Of a stretch of 64,000 nucleotides of DNA, positions 56,403 through 64,000 are shown in pieces. Within the stretch, counting starts at the first letter, position 1, and each line of letters starts with the position of its first letter. The notes below the pieces were generated by a model. That model saw nothing but the letters and a program-made list of their open reading frames with translations. It did no database searches and was not told where the DNA came from. The position numbers and the translations under genes are program-made. Origin of the DNA: VAZQ01 sp963816745 (lineage in GTDB: Bacteria > Pseudomonadota > Alphaproteobacteria > Rhizobiales > Xanthobacteraceae). The DNA is taken from contig CAWFLQ010000013.1 in assembly GCA_963816745.1 (NCBI GenBank), positions 310,001 to 374,000 of the forward strand, written 5' to 3'.

Positions 56403-56586
56403 CGACGCCTGCGCGGCAGCCGAGGGCGTGCGGCAATCGGTGGTCGTCCGGGGCGCGTCGCAGGCGACCGTGCGGAGCGCGGAGCAGGCCTTCTATCGCG
56501 CGGCCATCTCGTCGGCGAAAATCAACGGGTTGCCGCATGAGCCGTTCATTCACGCGCTGCGGGATCTCGGGATAAGTGACCCATGA
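56365..56586 (+). CDS. Hypothetical small protein, 73 aa
   Basis: Starts MAVIKTKTHRVHDDACAAAE with a perfect GGAGGAGG site 4 nt upstream, inside the end of the previous gene. Contains AEQAFYRAAISSAKINGLPHEPFIHALRDLG. Not recognised. Confidence 0.5.
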   Translation: MAVIKTKTHRVHDDACAAAEGVRQSVVVRGASQATVRSAEQAFYRAAISSAKINGLPHEPFIHALRDLGISDP

Positions 56587-56888
56587 CCGAATCATGGGGC
56601 TGGGCGCCCGCTTGATCGACATGGCGCGCCCGCTCCGTGCCGAGCACTGCCCGCCGGAAGGATGAAAACCGCGATCGGTGGGGGGTGCTCGGACTTCTTA
56701 AGATCGGACAGGAGGGAAGGGCGAGTGGAGCACGTCAGAGCAGCGGCACGCTGACGCCAGGGGCGGACTTCTGCGCCAAGCCTGCCGCGGCCGGCACGGT
56801 GGTCAACATTCGGCAGGCTTGACTCGAACAATCACGTCGGCCATCGCTAAAGCGCGGGGATCATCGCAAGTAACGACCGATAAGCAAA
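56587..56888. other. Intergenic region, no gene seen
   Basis: About 300 nt. A possible hairpin CCTGCCG / CGGCAGG lies near 56782-56818. No supported coding frame. Confidence 0.3.
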
Positions 56889-57446
56889 ATGATGCCGCTA
56901 AATGAAGAGGAATCCCAGCGTTGGCTTGCATTCGAAAACCTCTTGATGTGGGCGGAAGCTGTTGTCCAACAGCGGGACCGCCTTGATGCCGCGCGGGCAC
57001 AGTTACTTCGGCCACCCGACCTCTCACCTTCTGCGGCGGAACACCTTGCCGCAGCACGCGCCCGACGGCGAGCTATGCATTCCTTCAACGCGCAACGCCA
57101 CCTGTTCATCAATGCCGCCTATCAGCTTGTGAGTTACCGACGTTGGGTCGGTCGGCTTGGGATTGTAAGCAACGATGCATTTCGTGAAATCGATTCATTC
57201 GAAGCCGACGTCGATATCTTGAGAGACAAGAACGAGCACGCGATTGAATATTTTCGCGGTAGGGGAAAGAAGCCAGCCAATTGGACCCACGTCGATAGTG
57301 GTGGGACCGCAGACGCCAGTTCCACCGTGGACAATCGTCTCGGCGGCCGGCTCGACTATGTCGCTTTCAGCGAAGCGGCCGTCAGGCTTTGCGCAACGCT
57401 ATATCAGATCGACCCAAACACGAAATCTGCTGGTATGCGAGCGTGA
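56889..57446 (+). CDS. Hypothetical protein, 185 aa
   Basis: Largely helical soluble protein starting MMPLNEEESQRWLAFENLLMW, with heptad-like stretches (AEAVVQQRDRLDAARAQLL) and an Arg/His-rich centre. Its GC content looks a little lower than the chromosome. No family recognised. Confidence 0.6.
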   Translation: MMPLNEEESQRWLAFENLLMWAEAVVQQRDRLDAARAQLLRPPDLSPSAAEHLAAARARRRAMHSFNAQRHLFINAAYQLVSYRRWVGRLGIVSNDAFREIDSFEADVDILRDKNEHAIEYFRGRGKKPANWTHVDSGGTADASSTVDNRLGGRLDYVAFSEAAVRLCATLYQIDPNTKSAGMRA

Positions 57447-57450
57447 AGGC

Positions 57451-57473
57451 GCCGCGGCGTTCAAGATGGGTCA
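57451..57473. repeat. 23-bp direct repeat, first copy
   Basis: GCCGCGGCGTTCAAGATGGG followed by TCA; the second copy at 57690-57713 has one extra G. On the minus strand each copy contains the last codons and stop of a gene. Confidence 0.6.
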
Positions 57474-57583
57474 CGTGGTCCTGCGTCCGGCTTATTGATC
57501 TGGAACGCAGCCATGATCAGAACGCCGATTGTGGCGCCGATCATCCCGCCGATGATCAGGCCCCAGAGGAAGCTCCATGACAT
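57461..57583 (-). CDS. Small one-helix membrane protein, 40 aa
   Basis: Starts MSWSFLWGLIIGGMIGATIG, with a Gly-rich hydrophobic helix and a short polar tail ending DPS. The size and pattern recall small phage or DUF3789-type membrane proteins. The ribosome site is weak. Its 3' end lies in a direct repeat shared with the gene at 57700. Confidence 0.45.
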   Translation of the reverse strand: MSWSFLWGLIIGGMIGATIGVLIMAAFQINKPDAGPRDPS

Positions 57584-57689
57584 GACGGACGCCCCCGCGC
57601 TCTGCGGCGTGGTTCGCCATCACCGCATAGGACGGAAGCTGGCGCAAGAGGCCGAACGCGGTGCGACGGTTACATTGCACCGGCCGCGC

Positions 57690-57713
57690 GCCGCGGCGTT
57701 CAAGATGGGGTCA
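57690..57713. repeat. 23-bp direct repeat, second copy
   Basis: Same unit as 57451-57473 with an extra G in the GGGG run. It covers the 3' end of the gene at 57700-57903. Confidence 0.6.
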
Positions 57714-57903
57714 TGGACGGCGCGATGCTCGCCAAACCGCGCGATGCTCGCCAAGCTGGCGCGCGATGCTCGCTGTCATAGCTGCGCGCCAAAAAGAACC
57801 ATTCGCCTTCAATCTCCAACCAGGACCGTTGGCGAACGGGGTCCGTTGCTTGCTCGGCGTTGCGGCGGCATTCTGCGGCTCTGGCAAAGCAAAACTTGAC
57901 CAT
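57700..57903 (-). CDS. Small Bradyrhizobium-type hypothetical protein, 67 aa
   Basis: Starts MVKFCFARAAECRRNAEQAT. The pattern AxECRRxAEQATDPxxxxxWLEIExEWxxLARSY is one I recall from many short rhizobial proteins. Function unknown. It supports the lineage assignment for the island host. Confidence 0.65.
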   Translation of the reverse strand: MVKFCFARAAECRRNAEQATDPVRQRSWLEIEGEWFFLARSYDSEHRAPAWRASRGLASIAPSMTPS

Positions 57904-58187
57904 GAACGATGGGGGGGAACGCATGGGCTTACTCTCATCAACCGGTGGTACTTGAAGGGGACACGAACTGGCGTGCCGGTCCCGGTGGTGGTCATGCTTC
58001 GGCTTCGTTAAAGGCCGCCCCTCGGTTGCGCGAAGCACTGGATTGTGCCGCCCAACATGACGAGGCGGGCTTCCACTCAGGTTAGTATAAATTGTTCACG
58101 GGACGGCTAGGTGTGACGTTTGTCACAGATGCAAGGATTTTTTGCCCATTCTCATGGACTACCCGCCGTGTTTGCGCTCAAGATGCG

Positions 58188-58355
58188 TCATTGGGCCGGG
58201 CCAAGGGCAGCCCGCAGCCGAGCGAGGATCGCGTCAAAATCGATCGATCCCGGGCCGCTCGCACTGTAGGTCTCGATTGCCTCTTGCGCTTCCTTAATCG
58301 CGGCCCGCAGGCGCTCGTTCTCGGCCTCAAGCCGCTCAATCTGTTCGACATGCAT
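58188..58355 (-). CDS. Small coiled-coil protein, 55 aa
   Basis: Starts MHVEQIERLEAENERLRAAI, a clear leucine/heptad coiled coil through about residue 28, then a second short helix (FDAILARLRAAL). No good ribosome site, but it may be coupled to the gene ending 7 nt upstream. Not recognised. Confidence 0.5.
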   Translation of the reverse strand: MHVEQIERLEAENERLRAAIKEAQEAIETYSASGPGSIDFDAILARLRAALGPAQ

Positions 58356-58362
58356 GTTTTTG

Positions 58363-58651
58363 CTACCAGGTGGGCGGCTCGGTCATGCCGAAATTTCTGC
58401 GGCCCCACGTCTGTCGCGCTTGGTAGCACCAACCGGGATTTTGTCTTGTTGCCGCACGCCAAGAAGTTGCTTTTCCGTGCCACGTTCGAACGGCCGAATG
58501 CCTGGTGAGGAACGCGGATTTTAACCCACGTGAGCAACTCACCCCACGCGGGGATCATCGGGCACGACAATCCCATAGGCGCGATCGCCTGAAAATATTT
58601 GAGCACGGCGGCTTCGCTGGCGGGCACTGAGACAATCGTTCGTGACGTCAC
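58363..58651 (-). CDS. Hypothetical small protein, probably one inserted base near its 3' end
   Basis: GTG start overlapping the stop of the ACP-like gene (GTGA). The first 80 residues (VLKYFQAIAPMGLSCPMIPAW, KSNFLACGNKTKSRLVLPSA) look protein-like. In the raw frame it runs on to 58178 as an Arg-rich tail; one extra base near 58410-58420 would give about 95 aa ending just before the coiled-coil gene. The end is therefore uncertain. Confidence 0.4.
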
Positions 58652-58968
58652 CCCGCAAAGGTCCGACGACGCCCCGTCATCGATCCGACCCGCATATCTT
58701 CAATGTAGCGGATGAGATCGCCAACGGTCTCAATCTGATCGGCATCATCGTCCATGATTTCCACACCGACAAATTGATCTTCGATCCGTATCAGCAATTC
58801 CATACGATTAAGCCAGTCGGCCCCCAGGTCGTCCCTGAGGCGCGCTTCATCGGTGACTTGCTTGGCATCGACGTCGAGATGCTTGGCAACGAGTGCGCGG
58901 ATCTCGTCGGCTTCGTCGCCTTCCCTGGCGGCTGTTCGTTGAGTGAAGCTCAAGCTACTGAAGGTCAT
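58648..58968 (-). CDS. Acyl-carrier-protein-like protein lacking the phosphopantetheine serine
   Basis: 106 aa. Residues about 20-92 follow the ACP fold (DEIRALVAKHLDVDAKQVTD, then GDLIRYIE). The usual GADSL attachment motif reads GADWL: Trp (TGG) replaces the serine that carries 4'-phosphopantetheine. It cannot be charged in the normal way. It is coupled to the next minus-strand gene. It may be a decoy, a scaffold, or a sequence error of one base (TCG to TGG). Confidence 0.65.
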   Translation of the reverse strand: MTFSSLSFTQRTAAREGDEADEIRALVAKHLDVDAKQVTDEARLRDDLGADWLNRMELLIRIEDQFVGVEIMDDDADQIETVGDLIRYIEDMRVGSMTGRRRTFAG

Positions 58969-59395
58969 GATAAGCCCCCGATTCGTTGAGCGTTCCGCAT
59001 TCGATCAAGGAGAGGGCCCGGCTGTTGCTTAGAATGTTTCCATCAGCCGCCATCATTAGCGGTATCTCACAGGAGGGCTATGCGGAAGAATACGTACCGG
59101 CCGCATACGCATATCGGAAAACGCGGGCGAGTTTCGGTACAGCGTATAGTGTCGTTGTCAGTACAGCCCGTGAGTGCGAAGACGCCGACGAGCAAAAGGC
59201 CGGCCTTTCATCGTAGCGGGTTCGAAAGTCTGGCGCGCGCGAGGGGTCATTGGGCCGCCGATTTGCCGAATGTGTCTTCAGTTCAGGCAATAGGACACAC
59301 CGAGAGTGATCCCGAACAGGATCAGTAGGAATGCGCTTGACGCCCCTGACCATCCTCATGGCTTCGCACGCGTCGCCCCCTCGGCGCCGTGCCGT
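58969..59395. other. Intergenic region with a possible tiny membrane peptide
   Basis: Mostly unassigned. On the minus strand, 59278-59359 would encode a 26-aa peptide with one hydrophobic helix (SAFLLILFGITLGVSYCLN) if one extra A near 59335 is removed. This is weak and not listed as a gene. Confidence 0.3.
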
Positions 59396-59587
59396 TTAAG
59401 CTTTGGTCAGCTCGCTTTCCCGCGCCACGCGCTCATGCGGTTCGGTCGCGCTCTTGATGCGATACTCGAACTCGCTGCCGGTTCCGGGGAGTTGCTTGAT
59501 CACTTCATAAACGCCGCCCGGTACGTTCCGGCTGACTGCCGGCTTAAGGGAGACGATCTCGCCGACGTGGAATTTATGGGAGGGCAT
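59396..59587 (-). CDS. Small conserved rhizobial protein, 63 aa
   Basis: Starts MPSHKFHVGEIVSLKPAVSR after GAGGAG. The pattern KFxVGxxVxL..GVYEVIKQLP...EFEYRIKSATEPHERVAxESEL is one I recall from many short Bradyrhizobium proteins, SH3-like by pattern. Function unknown. Confidence 0.72.
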   Translation of the reverse strand: MPSHKFHVGEIVSLKPAVSRNVPGGVYEVIKQLPGTGSEFEYRIKSATEPHERVARESELTKA

Positions 59588-59820
59588 TTGCTCCTCATCC
59601 TCGATCACGAGCTTGACCGCCAGTGCGGTGAACCGTCGGACGATGGCGCGCAAGGTCATAGCAAATTGCGCAAGAGCGGTCCCCAGATCGTAAACGAGGT
59701 TGTCCATTGTGTAGCGATCCGCGCTTCGCAGCCCGTCGCTCCTGACTCTAAAGTCAGCCTGGGACTTTTCATAATATGGGGTGTGGACAACTTGAGCCCA
59801 TGAGCTTGCGCGACCGCTTC

Positions 59821-59900
59821 ATGACTGCGCGATAATCGGGACGGCGCGGGGCCGGCGAGGCCAGCCGTTGCCGAGCCTCATCGCTCGGCTTGCCCCGCGC
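59821..59900. repeat. 80-bp direct repeat, first copy
   Basis: Matches 60630-60709 over about 80 bp with roughly nine differences; the central GGCGCGGGGCCGGCGAGGCC is identical. It has internal GC-rich hairpin potential. Confidence 0.75.
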
Positions 59901-59993
59901 TTGCTTCACAGCAGGTGCTAATTGAACTGCTCCAGCGACTCAGGTATCGTCGGCTTGTCCCTAATTGAATCCCTCGGGGACATGCCTTAGCCC

Positions 59994-60021
59994 CCCGTCG
60001 GCACCGCCGGCGGGCTTTTTT
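59994..60021 (+). terminator. Strong hairpin followed by T6
   Basis: CCCGTCGGC pairs with GCCGGCGGG (one G-T pair) across ACC, followed by CTTTTTT. On the plus strand this is a standard intrinsic terminator, yet no plus-strand gene lies nearby. Confidence 0.7.
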
Positions 60022-60042
60022 GTGCCCAGCCCAGCGGTCCCA

Positions 60043-60369
60043 TTACTCTGTCAGCGTCCGAAGAAGGGACTTCAAAATTGTCACCTGACTTGGCTGGCTG
60101 GATGACATGGCCTCTGGAACGATCGACTGGCTATCAGGGCCGTTGCTTTGAATGACTGCGAGCGGACCCGATCTCACTGCAGCAAGTAGCCGACGCGATT
60201 CGATATCCTGCAGTTGAACTACGTCCGTTTGCAGCCTAGTCACTTGGGCTTCGATGCTGCGGACTCTGTTCCATGTTTTCCAAAGCAGCACTAAGACAGC
60301 AACTAGAGCAGCAAGCGCTGCGTAGGGCCAGTACTGATCGAAGAAATCGACGCCTGCACTTGGCCACAT
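60043..60369 (-). CDS. Single-helix membrane protein with coiled coil, 108 aa
   Basis: Starts MWPSAGVDFFDQYWPYAALAA; the membrane helix covers about 17-34 and a coiled coil follows (RSIEAQVTRLQTDVVQLQDIESR). AGGAG lies 8 nt before the ATG at 60369; a GTG three codons earlier is an alternative. Typical of phage or island accessory proteins; function unknown. Confidence 0.6.
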   Translation of the reverse strand: MWPSAGVDFFDQYWPYAALAALVAVLVLLWKTWNRVRSIEAQVTRLQTDVVQLQDIESRRLLAAVRSGPLAVIQSNGPDSQSIVPEAMSSSQPSQVTILKSLLRTLTE

Positions 60370-60790
60370 GACGCGCACTCCTGCGACAAGTGGGGCCTCC
60401 CAGCCCAGCGGGCCGTCCCAAGACGCAATATCATCCGAGACGGCCCTGACCCGCCAACACAGGTGTCAGTGACTATGTCGGCGGGCTTAGGTTGAGAATT
60501 TAAACGACAATCTGCTGAGCGGATGGACGCTCTGTTCTTATGGTTAAATCAGATGTCTCGCCCCTGCTCGGATACCGCTTCGCGCCGCCGCGTGGACAAG
60601 CCGGTCCAGCCGAGTTGCCAACCGACCGGATGACGGCGCGATAATCGGGAGGGCGCGGGGCCGGCGAGGCCAGCCGTTGCCGGGCCGACAGCTCGGCTTG
60701 CTCCGCGCCACTCCTTTCCCCAGGTCTTCCGGTGCGTTGCGGCGTTGCTCACGGTATCCGATGGTCCCTCCATATCGATGGAGGTGCAGC
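60370..60790. other. Intergenic region between divergent genes
   Basis: 421 nt with the second copy of the 80-bp repeat (60630-60709). No gene supported. Likely holds the promoter of the terminase operon. Confidence 0.35.
60630..60709. repeat. 80-bp direct repeat, second copy
   Basis: Pairs with 59821-59900, same orientation, about 800 bp apart. The differences cluster in the last third. Confidence 0.75.
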
Positions 60791-61177
60791 ATGGCGGAGA
60801 TGGAGCAACTCACTGTGGCGCTGCCGGGCGACCTGGTCGCGTTCTTGCGGCGCCGGGCCAAGATCGAAGACCGCACGCCGAGCGGCCAGATTAGACACTA
60901 CGTCTCCGAGGCCGCGCGCCAGGAGCCCCCGCCGGAGGCGCCGCTGTTCGGCTCGGTGCTGCCGAACGTGCAGGCCACGCCCGAATCGATCGCGGAAGGC
61001 AAGGCCATCATCGCGGACCTGCGTCGCAAGCAGGCGCGGCTCGCCAACTTGAAAGGCGACGCGACCGCCGCGTCCGACGCCGACGCCGAGCGGTACAAAT
61101 TCGAAGCCGAAATCATGGAATCGCGCGTTGCGGCCGCCGTGCGACAGCTGCCGCGGCCAACGAATGGAGGAGCGTGA
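60791..61177 (+). CDS. Hypothetical protein with RHH-like start, 128 aa
   Basis: Starts MAEMEQLTVALPGDLVAFLR; the first 45 residues (LTVALPGDLVAFLRRRAKIEDRTPSGQIRHYV) fit a ribbon-helix-helix domain. The rest is helical (ADLRRKQARLANL). GGAGGTG lies upstream. It opens the terminase operon. Confidence 0.6.
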   Translation: MAEMEQLTVALPGDLVAFLRRRAKIEDRTPSGQIRHYVSEAARQEPPPEAPLFGSVLPNVQATPESIAEGKAIIADLRRKQARLANLKGDATAASDADAERYKFEAEIMESRVAAAVRQLPRPTNGGA

Positions 61178-61179
61178 CC

Positions 61180-61737
61180 ATGCCTTTCGAGCCCTCATTC
61201 ACGGATCACTCCGCCGCAGCGATGACGCCCGCCGAGCCGACCGAAAAGCTTGCCGCGATCGAGACCGCCCGCAATCCGGCGCCGCCGATCGCGCCGCAAA
61301 CTCCGAGTGATGCCCGCAGGCGGCTCGACGTGTTGATCGCCGACCGAGAATTCGGCGAGCGGCTGTTCGCTGGCAATGCCGAAGCGAAGAACGAATTCGA
61401 CAGGCTGCAACAGCTTGCCGCCTCGGCCAACATTCCGCCGCCGTCGAAGCAACTGTTTCATACGACTACGGATGGCCAACTGCCGCCGCGCGCCGTCGCC
61501 TCCTACGTGGCCGACTTGCGCGATCTCGGCTTTGGCGACACTGCAATTGGGGAAGCTCTCAGTGGCAAGAAATTTTCTGCAGAGGAGGTTTTCCTCGCGA
61601 AATCACTGAAGTCGCGTGCGTTCCGTGACGGTGAATTCACCAAAGCGTTGGAGGCTGGCAATCCTGTTGCCGTGCGCAATTGGAAGGTCTGGAACGCGAT
61701 TATCGTCGCCGGCGTCGAGGACGCACCGACGAAGTGA
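61180..61737 (+). CDS. Hypothetical phage-like protein, 185 aa
   Basis: Starts MPFEPSFTDHSAAAM, 2 nt after the previous stop, with GGAGG upstream. Helical, with a repeat-free middle and a C-terminal NWKVWNAIIVAGVED. Its position just before the terminase genes suggests a packaging or structural accessory. Not recognised. Confidence 0.6.
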   Translation: MPFEPSFTDHSAAAMTPAEPTEKLAAIETARNPAPPIAPQTPSDARRRLDVLIADREFGERLFAGNAEAKNEFDRLQQLAASANIPPPSKQLFHTTTDGQLPPRAVASYVADLRDLGFGDTAIGEALSGKKFSAEEVFLAKSLKSRAFRDGEFTKALEAGNPVAVRNWKVWNAIIVAGVEDAPTK

Positions 61738-62354
61738 CCACGCCCGCACGCCGCGACGCAGACTGGGGCGAGCTCGGCCCCGCAATGAAGGCTCTGCCCA
61801 ACGATCGCTGGCGCGCGTTCGTCGAATTCTACGTGCTGGAAACCTTCAGAAACGGCGCCAAGAACAACTACGGTGCGCAAGCTCGCGCTGCGCGCGCTGC
61901 AGGCTTCGGCAGCCCGAAGTCAAAGCCGAAAGCTCTCGCTCACATGGCGTGGGCACGAATGCGCGACGACCGGATGATTGCCGCGATCGCCGAGGAGTCG
62001 CGCAAGCTCCTGCGCAGCGGTGCGCCCGAAGCGGTCAAGGCGGTGCATGCCGGGATTCGCAATCCGGATCACAAGGATCACGCGCGTTTCGTGGCCATGG
62101 TGCTCGACCGCGCCGATCCAGTCGAAAGCAAGCAGCTGATCGAGGTCACGCACAAGCACCTCGACCCGGATCAGGAGGCGCTCGAGGAGCTACGTGCGTT
62201 GCGATCGCTCGGTACGGCGCGCGAAAAGCTGATCGACCTGTTCGGCACGAACGGCCTCGATCGCCTCGAGCGGCTTGAAGCGGCTGACACGACGCGGCGC
62301 GCGAGCAACGCCAAGGTGATCGACCACATCGCGCCCGTCGCCGAGGAAGTCTGA
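61734..62354 (+). CDS. Phage terminase small subunit-like protein
   Basis: 206 aa from a GTG that overlaps the previous stop (GTGA). The N-terminal half (RWRAFVEFYVLETFRNGAKNNYGAQARAARAAGF) is the DNA-binding type of terminase small subunits (Terminase_2-like). The C-terminal half is helical. Its stop overlaps the ATG of the large subunit (TGATG). Confidence 0.75.
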   Translation: MTTPARRDADWGELGPAMKALPNDRWRAFVEFYVLETFRNGAKNNYGAQARAARAAGFGSPKSKPKALAHMAWARMRDDRMIAAIAEESRKLLRSGAPEAVKAVHAGIRNPDHKDHARFVAMVLDRADPVESKQLIEVTHKHLDPDQEALEELRALRSLGTAREKLIDLFGTNGLDRLERLEAADTTRRASNAKVIDHIAPVAEEV

Positions 62355-63896
62355 TGGCCGACGACACCCCCGATCCTGCACGCATTCTCAAACTCGCGCG
62401 CCAGGCGCTCACGTCCGCGGAGTATCGCAAGAAATTCCATCTCGCGGACTTCCGGGGCCCGGCGCAGTTCTACGAGCCTCAACTGAAATTCTTCGCCGAG
62501 GGCAAGACACACCACCAGCGGCTCATCCGCGGCGGCAACCAAGTGGGAAAGTCGCTTGCGTGCGCGTTCGAAGCGGGACCCTGTCATGCGGCAGGCGCCT
62601 ATCCGAAGTGGTGGAAGGGCAAGCGGTTCAACAAGCCGACGCGAGGATGGGTCATTGGCCCGACGGCGCAGCTGGTGCGCGACGGCCCGCAACGTCAGCT
62701 GACATCGCGAGGGGGCGAGTTCGGCAGTGGCACGATTCCGCTCGCCGCATTCGCCGGCAAGCCGGTGATGGTTCCCGGCGGCACAGGTGCGATCGACACA
62801 TTGAACATCGTGCACGAGACCAACGGCGTGAAAGATGGCGTGTCGAGCATCACGTTCAAATCGTTCGAGATGCGTTCGGAAAAGATGCAGTCGGAAAGCG
62901 TCGATTGGATCTGGATCGATGAGCGTTGCTCGGAAGAGATTTATTCTGAGCTCCTGGCCCGCACGACCGCAACCGACGGGATCCTCTTCCTGAGCTAAAC
63001 GCCGCTCAAGGGCGGCGGCGAGCTGACCTATCGCTTCCTCAACGAGTATAGCCCTGATCGCAGCGACACCCGGATCGAGGCGCACCAGGCGCGGCACATC
63101 AGTGCAGAGCGGCGCGCGACGCTCGAGGAGAGCTACCTTCCGCACGAGCGCGAGGCGCGCATTCACGGCATTCCGCAACTCGGCATCGCTCGCGTCTTCC
63201 CATTCCCGATCGAAAGCCTGATGCGGGACTTCAAGCCCGATACCGACGTCAAGTCATGGGCGCGATGGATGGTTTGGCATCGATTTCGGTTACGGCCATC
63301 CGTTCGCCGCCGCGTTGTGCGCGTGGGTGCATGACACCGAGGAATTCTTCGTGGTGGATGGCTTCAAAATGGAGCGCGCCGAGGCGTTCTATCATGTGAA
63401 GCGAATCGCGGGGCTATGCCGCGGCCTTCGCATTCCGATCGCGTGGCCGCACGATGGACTGCAGACCGAAAAAGGGTCAGGCCAACCGCTCGCGGACGTG
63501 TACCGCCGGCTCGGTGCGCCGATGCTAGGAACGCACGCGCAGAACCACGGCAGCGGCAATTATCATACCGAACCCGCGATCGAGGAAATGCTCGGCTACA
63601 TGAAGCGCGGCTGTTTTTCGATCGCGACGCACATGGGCGAGCTCGGCGAGGAAATTTTGAGCTACCATCGGGACGAAGATTACAAAATCGTTCGGTTGCG
63701 CGACGACCTAATCAGCGCCGCGCGCTATTCCTTCATGATGCGCCGATCCGGTCGGCGGTTGGACGAGTGCGAGACCTACGGCCGCGCTCCCGGCGCCGAC
63801 GACGGCAACTATGACCCGCGTCCCCCGCGTATTGACCGCGGCGCCGAGCCCCAGATAGCCGACGGTTTAGACTTCGACCTCTTCACTGGCCGATGA
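62354..63896 (+). pseudogene. Phage terminase large subunit, interrupted by a stop codon and one inserted base
   Basis: DNA-packaging motor ATPase and nuclease, about 513 codons. Walker A GGNQVGKS (60-67) and Walker B WIWIDE are in the first part. Codon 215 (62996-62998) is TAA, inside the conserved FLS-x-TPLKG coupling motif where Tyr or Phe is expected. Later an extra T near 63271 shifts the frame. The nuclease domain follows (GIDFGYGHPFAAALCAWV, WPHDG). Both may be sequence errors; a true stop would make the element packaging-defective. Confidence 0.75.
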
Positions 63897-63897
63897 C

Positions 63898-64000
63898 GTG
63901 TACGGCAACCGCACTCCGCTGCTCATGTCGGCGCTGGCGGCCCTTGAGCGCGAGGTGGCGCTCGGCTTGCGGTTCACCATACTCCGGTCAGTCTGCCGAG
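63898..64000 (+). CDS. Possible next phage gene, cut by the window edge
   Basis: A frame from GTG at 63898 reads MYGNRTPLLMSALAALEREV and on to the edge. No ribosome site is visible, so start and reality are uncertain. Confidence 0.3.
   Translation, partial: MYGNRTPLLMSALAALEREVALGLRFTILRSVCR

Larger units (their letters stand above)
59588..60042. other. Intergenic region with repeat and terminator
   Basis: 455 nt holding the first copy of an 80-bp repeat (59821) and a strong hairpin (59994). No coding frame is supported. A small plus-strand RNA ending at the hairpin is conceivable. Confidence 0.35.

Noticed and set aside
55841..56586. A toxin-antitoxin pair built on the RHH-like protein
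   Set aside because: The following proteins show no toxin motif (no PIN, RelE or MazF pattern), so the pairing is unsupported.

Overview
The window reads as a chromosomal piece of a GC-rich alphaproteobacterium, most likely Hyphomicrobiales of the Bradyrhizobium/Afipia/Rhodopseudomonas type. This is inferred from Aap-type amino-acid transport genes, many Bug/TctC solute-binding proteins, a bdhA-adc-patatin gene set, DUF1127 and small lineage-typical proteins. No database search was possible, so the lineage is an inference.

Layout. 1-2017: end of an amino-acid ABC transporter (aapQ end, aapM, aapP). 2033-3830: a chemoreceptor with a CxxCH heme-type sensor domain. 4041-8056 (minus strand): a sulfur cluster of cysteine synthase, AlaX-like editing protein, 3-mercaptopyruvate sulfurtransferase, an internally deleted SDR remnant and a persulfide dioxygenase-rhodanese fusion. 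8386-10120: diguanylate cyclase and a periplasmic cupin. 10297-27168: a catabolic region with a Tat-exported amidohydrolase, an enolase-superfamily enzyme, two MetE-like enzymes, DoxX proteins, three orphan TctC binding proteins, a MarR regulator, a two-subunit molybdenum enzyme resembling pyrogallol-phloroglucinol transhydroxylase, a class II aldolase and an M24 peptidase. 27745-30636: 3-hydroxybutyrate dehydrogenase, acetoacetate decarboxylase and patatin. 31494-35499: LivJ-type binding protein and a large chemoreceptor. 35597-46042: small and secreted proteins, a triheme cytochrome c, an RND efflux pair and a formamidase. 47245-47319: tRNA-Asn.

From about 48345 to the right edge lies an integrative, phage-like island. 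It starts with a 3' piece of tRNA-Cys, the expected attachment scar, followed by a tyrosine integrase, an AlpA-like excisionase, a RepA-like helicase, many small genes, gene-poor repeat-rich DNA and phage terminase subunits. The right boundary is outside the window.

Two things stand out. First, three copies of a 167-168 bp twin-hairpin element (22961-23128, 36944-37111, 37323-37489) each sit 14-27 nt upstream of a start codon, always in the same orientation to the gene. Their stems differ in sequence but keep pairing. I do not recognise the family. Second, the transhydroxylase-like enzyme keeps the catalytic residues I recall from the anaerobic model enzyme, but has an extra N-terminal SCP2-like domain and lacks cysteines needed for part of its iron-sulfur set.

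A caution runs through the window: about 30 genuine-looking reading frames are broken by single extra bases, never clearly by missing ones. This looks like sequencing insertion error rather than biology. Genes broken only this way are listed as CDS over their whole span, with the likely insertion positions given.
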